DNA of 64,000 bases from Diplonema papillatum (taxonomy: Eukaryota > Euglenozoa > Diplonemea > Diplonemida > Diplonemidae). Shown here piece after piece: positions 60,797-64,000 of the stretch; the stretch's first letter is position 1, and each line of letters begins with the position of its first letter. The DNA lies in contig JAPJBO010000186.1 of the NCBI GenBank assembly GCA_030068145.1, positions 174,001-238,000 of the forward strand. Reading direction: 5' to 3'. The position numbers were made by a program, and so were the translations under genes. Under the pieces are notes generated by a model that had not been told where the DNA came from, made no database searches, and was given only the letters and a program-made list of their open reading frames with translations.

Positions 60797-62128
60797 ATGT
60801 ACATACATCGCTTTCCTCACCTCAGCCTTGCCCAAATGGCTGCAGCTGGCTACACATCGCTGCTGAGCGCAGTGGCACCATCAGCACACTACGTTTCTCC
60901 AGCCCTGCACGACATAAAGGGTATGGGGTTGGCGTTGTTCAAGGAGCTGGATGCTGAGAGTACGTCGGCACTTCGAGACCTGTGCAGCACTTTGAACATC
61001 GATGTCAGCCAGAATGCTACCGGAGCGCACGTGAGGAAGGTAGTCTCCATGATGGCGCAACGAGAGCTATCACCAACATTTCGCTGGCTATTCATCAGCC
61101 TAAGCGACCTTGCCGAATTCCGGTATTCGGACGTACCCTGGCGTTACTGGGGTCAAAAAGAAACTGCCGCCCGCATCCCCTTTTTGCGTGCCCGTTTATC
61201 TGCGCACATCTTCCTCCACCTCATGGAAAGCGTGCGAAAGGGCTCAACAACGAATGCGTATTGCCACAGCCTCAGCCATTGGTGGGATCGCATGGATGCC
61301 CTTCCATTGCAGTGTTCGGATGAAGCTGAGGAGGCAGAAAACGGAGAGCGGAAAGCTGACGTGCCCATGATCAGCAGCCCAAAAACCTGCGAGGTAGATC
61401 TGGCATGCGCGGAGGAAAAACGGAGAGCCCGCCGACTTCCGTGGAAGGTTGCGGATCTGTCCCAGACAGGCTTTCGCGGAAAACAAACAGTTTTGATTTG
61501 CGATTGCCTGCACCGCAATGCGCGTAGCAATCTAGCCCTTATCGTTCTTTGTGAGCAGCTTGCCGCAATGAAAACCAACTTCGTCTTTCGTGGGGGGCCC
61601 TATACGGCGTTCCGGTTTGCGGGTGGAACTGGAACGATTCGTGTGTGCAACTGCGAGGCGCCGACAGCCCCCCCACAACTGCCGCTGTTTGTGCCAGACA
61701 AGAACCTCACCAAGAACCTCGTGCAGAGAGCTCAGAAGGAATTGGAGGAAGCGGGTGATAGCGATGCAGCAGAGGAGTGTGAGGAGAAAGCAGACGACGA
61801 AGAAGACGAAGACGAAGAAGAAGACGAAGAGGAAGAGGAAGAGGAAGAAGAAACGGAAACATATTTGCCGTGCGACTTTTGTGGCAAAAAAGCTGTGGAA
61901 TCCTCGATGGCTGCCCATATCGACGCAGCACATCGCGACCGCATTCAATGCCACTGCATGGCTGAATGCCCTGCATGTCGTGTAAAAGTAAAGGCAGCTG
62001 GAATGAGTCAGCATGTCCAAAAAAAGCATCCTGCTCTCTTCGATGAGCCTCTTCGATGCAAGCTGTGCTGGAGAAAGCTTGGATCAAAGGGTGCGTGGAC
62101 ACGGCACATCCGCCAGCACATGACATAA
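60797..62128 (+). CDS. C2H2 zinc-finger protein with acidic segment
   Basis: The first ATG of the frame (60797) gives 443 residues; the frame is open upstream to the C-run but has no earlier ATG. Residues of about 45-100 (LHDIKGMGLALFKELDAEST, then LRDLCSTLNIDVSQNATG) resemble a SAP-like helix-turn, which is tentative. The middle (about 100-320) is globular-looking with no recognised fold. A long acidic Glu/Asp stretch at about 325-353 precedes three C-terminal zinc fingers: CDFCGKKAVESSMAAHIDAAH (about 359-379 by pattern C-x2-C-x11-H-x4-H), CPACRVKVKAAGMSQHVQKKH, and CKLCWRKLGSKGAWTRHIRQH. It is likely a nuclear DNA- or RNA-binding protein. It is the only complete clear gene on the plus strand. 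Codon use is less biased than in the minus-strand genes, so it may be a domesticated or mobile-element-related gene. Confidence 0.75.
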   Translation: MYIHRFPHLSLAQMAAAGYTSLLSAVAPSAHYVSPALHDIKGMGLALFKELDAESTSALRDLCSTLNIDVSQNATGAHVRKVVSMMAQRELSPTFRWLFISLSDLAEFRYSDVPWRYWGQKETAARIPFLRARLSAHIFLHLMESVRKGSTTNAYCHSLSHWWDRMDALPLQCSDEAEEAENGERKADVPMISSPKTCEVDLACAEEKRRARRLPWKVADLSQTGFRGKQTVLICDCLHRNARSNLALIVLCEQLAAMKTNFVFRGGPYTAFRFAGGTGTIRVCNCEAPTAPPQLPLFVPDKNLTKNLVQRAQKELEEAGDSDAAEECEEKADDEEDEDEEEDEEEEEEEEETETYLPCDFCGKKAVESSMAAHIDAAHRDRIQCHCMAECPACRVKVKAAGMSQHVQKKHPALFDEPLRCKLCWRKLGSKGAWTRHIRQHMT

Positions 62129-62631
62129 CTTGCTCTGATCGAAGACTTGATCTGTCCTTCCTTCCTTTGTAAGTTCCCACAAAGTTATGCTATGTTTGTT
62201 TTATCGCCGGTTGTTCTCGAGTTCTTTTTCTCCTTGTTGTTGTCCACCTGCTGACGCAAAATCCAGACCGCCGCCACAAGAAATCCCCTACAGTCTGCAG
62301 TTTGGGGGTCCACACAACGGTGGATAACGGTGGAACCCCACGATCTGTCAAGTTCCGATTCACTGCTGTTGCACTACATAGAGTCTAACAATCAAGAAAA
62401 GGTAGACACAGCAAAAAACCCCAATACAAAACCATGGCCCCAGTAACAAGCGAAACTGGCCCAACCCCATGAGAGAAGGGCACTGGGAGTCGTATTCTGA
62501 GGTAATTCAATCAACAAACATAATCCAGAGGGGGTTGAGGTTCAAAAGGAACATGTTGCATTCCAAAAGAAACAAGGCCGGTCCAGAATACCGATGAGAA
62601 CCAAGGTATTTCCACCGAAATCCCCTGTTTC
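62129..62631. other. No gene recognised
   Basis: The 3' flank of the zinc-finger gene; only very short frames and no repeats that I can match. Confidence 0.35.
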
Positions 62632-62782
62632 CACACCCGCTTTGCGGGTGTCACATGCCCTTTGCGGGTGTGGCACATGCCCTTTGCGGGTGTGGCACAT
62701 GCCCTTTGCGGGTGTGACCACACCCTCTCCTAGGACCTCCCGATCCACTCCAGCTCAGAGGCTGGAGTTCACCGTGCACCTT
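62632..62782. repeat. 22-bp tandem repeat inside a MITE-type element
   Basis: About three and a half units of GCGGGTGTGGCACATGCCCTTT lie at 62645-62715. The right end (CAGCTCAGAGGCTGGAGTTC continuing ACCGTG) matches the right terminus of the MITE at 57308-57458, and the left part starts with CCACACCCGC as in the interior of that MITE. I infer a truncated copy with an internally expanded repeat. Confidence 0.55.
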
Positions 62783-64000
62783 GGAGCGGTCACCACCCTG
62801 CTGCACACAGGCCCTGCAGGAGGGGGGGGGGGGACCCACCCACCCTCGTTGCCGTCCGGCTGACAACGATGCCAAGTTTAGGGGCCTTAGCATCAGCACT
62901 GGGGGGGGGGCCTCCGTACAACCGCGTCCGAGCAAAACCAGCTAAAACGCTGACTGCGACTCGCTAGAACGCACCGACTCGTCTTCTTTTTGGGGTGAAC
63001 GTTTTTTTTCCAAAGCGGGAAACCCCCGCAAAGCACACACGTGGATTTCCTGGATTGGAGTGGGGTCCTATTAGAAAGGTGCGAGTAAGGTTTCGCAGGG
63101 AGGTTGACAAGAAGCAGTATGCGCGGACGACCGCATCGTTTGATATACAAAACATTCACGCGGACCCAGGCACGCATGACACATACGTACCGACATACGT
63201 GATATTGTACGCACATGCGCTACGTGAGCACTGACGCACTGGCAGGGCTTGCACCGACTTGAAGTCGTGTGCTATCACTCGATTGACCTGTTTCATCCAC
63301 ACACCGCTGCTATTGCTAGCGTTGGTTCATATCTCGGTCAATTGTATCCACCTCGACCCCGCGGTTTTAAGGCCACGGAGTTGAATCGAGTTGGATTCTT
63401 CGGACATGTATTAGCAATGGAGTTACCATTGTTATCCAACTGGGCCCAAAAGGCACCTGGCCAGATATGCCGGCACTGGGATGACCGATTCATTTGCATT
63501 CCCTCCATGTCTTTCAAGCATGTGGTATGTCAGTCATACTCATTCTAATCGGCATCCCTCCTCTTGAATCGCGAACGATCCCGTGGAATGTTAACACCGC
63601 CAGTTGAGAGTATCGAGGCGAGGTCGCCTATCTTCGTGAACCCGGCCCTCTTGCCTTGGCACTGACCCAGTGGTTCTTCACGGACAGGCAGAATGCTTTG
63701 TGATAAAAAATGGCACAAGCTGAGGTGGGCGGCGTGGAATGGAGTATCCACAGAGGACGAGAGTCCCGCATCCTCGCCGCCCAGCAGAGACTGTCTACCA
63801 CCAGGCCACAGAAAAGAGCATTGAAACCTTTTTGAGTACACGTGAGCCACGTGGGTTTTTTCGCAGACACCTTTTTACTGAGGGGCAGACAAATCAAGCT
63901 TTGCGTGCTGCGGTGGACCGGCGCGCACACTTGCGACTTCTAATAAACTACTGTTGGTTGACTGAATTCAAAACGCCTACGCAACGGTGTTGCACTGCCT
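62783..64000. other. Weak plus-strand frames; no assignable gene
   Basis: Two adjacent plus-strand frames read somewhat like protein: 62995-63234 (VRFRREVDKKQYARTTASFD) and, in a different frame, 63249-63548 (HPHTAAIASVGSYLGQLYPP, then FKATELNRVGFFGHVLAMEL). They could be pieces of one broken or spliced gene. No domain, start or splice site is convincing. A G-run lies at 62821-62833. The last 450 bp show nothing. Confidence 0.25.

Noticed and set aside
1-64000. LTR retrotransposons, endogenous viruses or Polinton-type elements
   Set aside because: No long terminal direct repeats, capsid, integrase or type-B polymerase motifs were seen. The only reverse transcriptase is of the PLE type.

Overview
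The window looks like nuclear DNA of a unicellular eukaryote (protist) whose lineage I cannot name. There are no bacterial operons. Predicted proteins carry eukaryotic architectures: a coiled-coil RING protein, a PDZ protein with one membrane span, a type I membrane protein and a C2H2 zinc-finger protein. One gene has a GT-AG intron. The DNA is gene-poor and full of minisatellites, hairpin-type transposons and dispersed repeats. Convincing host frames use G/C-rich third codon positions. Five of the seven clear host frames lie on the minus strand, all of them left of 56 kb.

Layout: 0-6.3 kb, a 1608-residue coiled-coil/low-complexity protein (minus), with a decayed or spliced exon fragment downstream. 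7.5-10.5 kb, a 322-residue protein (minus) flanked on both sides by partial copies of its own ends. 12.1-13.8 kb, a 34-bp minisatellite of about 49 units. 16.9-21.5 kb, two minus-strand frames that may be one gene; the downstream one has a 963-bp intron bounded by an 11-nt direct repeat. 21.9-31.8 kb, two copies of a Penelope-like retroelement (PLE), separated by two minisatellite families. The complete copy encodes GIY-YIG nuclease, reverse transcriptase, ubiquitin-specific protease (USP) and a zinc finger in one frame. 33.9-36.6 kb, a large foldback element carrying an EF-hand gene fragment in both arms. 38.5-40.0 kb, a terminal-inverted-repeat element with subterminal octamer arrays. 40.9-41.6 kb, a Cys/His-rich plus basic 3' exon (plus). 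43-46 kb, dispersed repeats, the first 26 nt of an 18S rRNA gene and a 16-bp minisatellite. 47-49.9 kb, a type I membrane protein (minus) with about four broken tandem copies of its 3' end. 50.3-50.7 kb, two short hairpin elements. 52.9-55.3 kb, a coiled-coil RING protein (minus) with partial copies of its 5' end upstream. 57-59.4 kb, MITEs, a retroposon with a 22-bp target-site duplication, and a dispersed repeat. 60.8-62.1 kb, a C2H2 zinc-finger protein (plus).

Two themes stand out. The first is a PLE fused to a deubiquitinase domain with an apparently complete catalytic triad, an architecture I do not recall for this class. The second is a recurrent pattern in which unrelated host genes are flanked by, or contain, truncated copies of their own termini. 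Together with the intron bounded by a direct repeat, this suggests a genome that often makes local duplications and insertions. I see no functional pathway linking the host genes. Everything here is read from sequence by eye; no search or alignment program was run.
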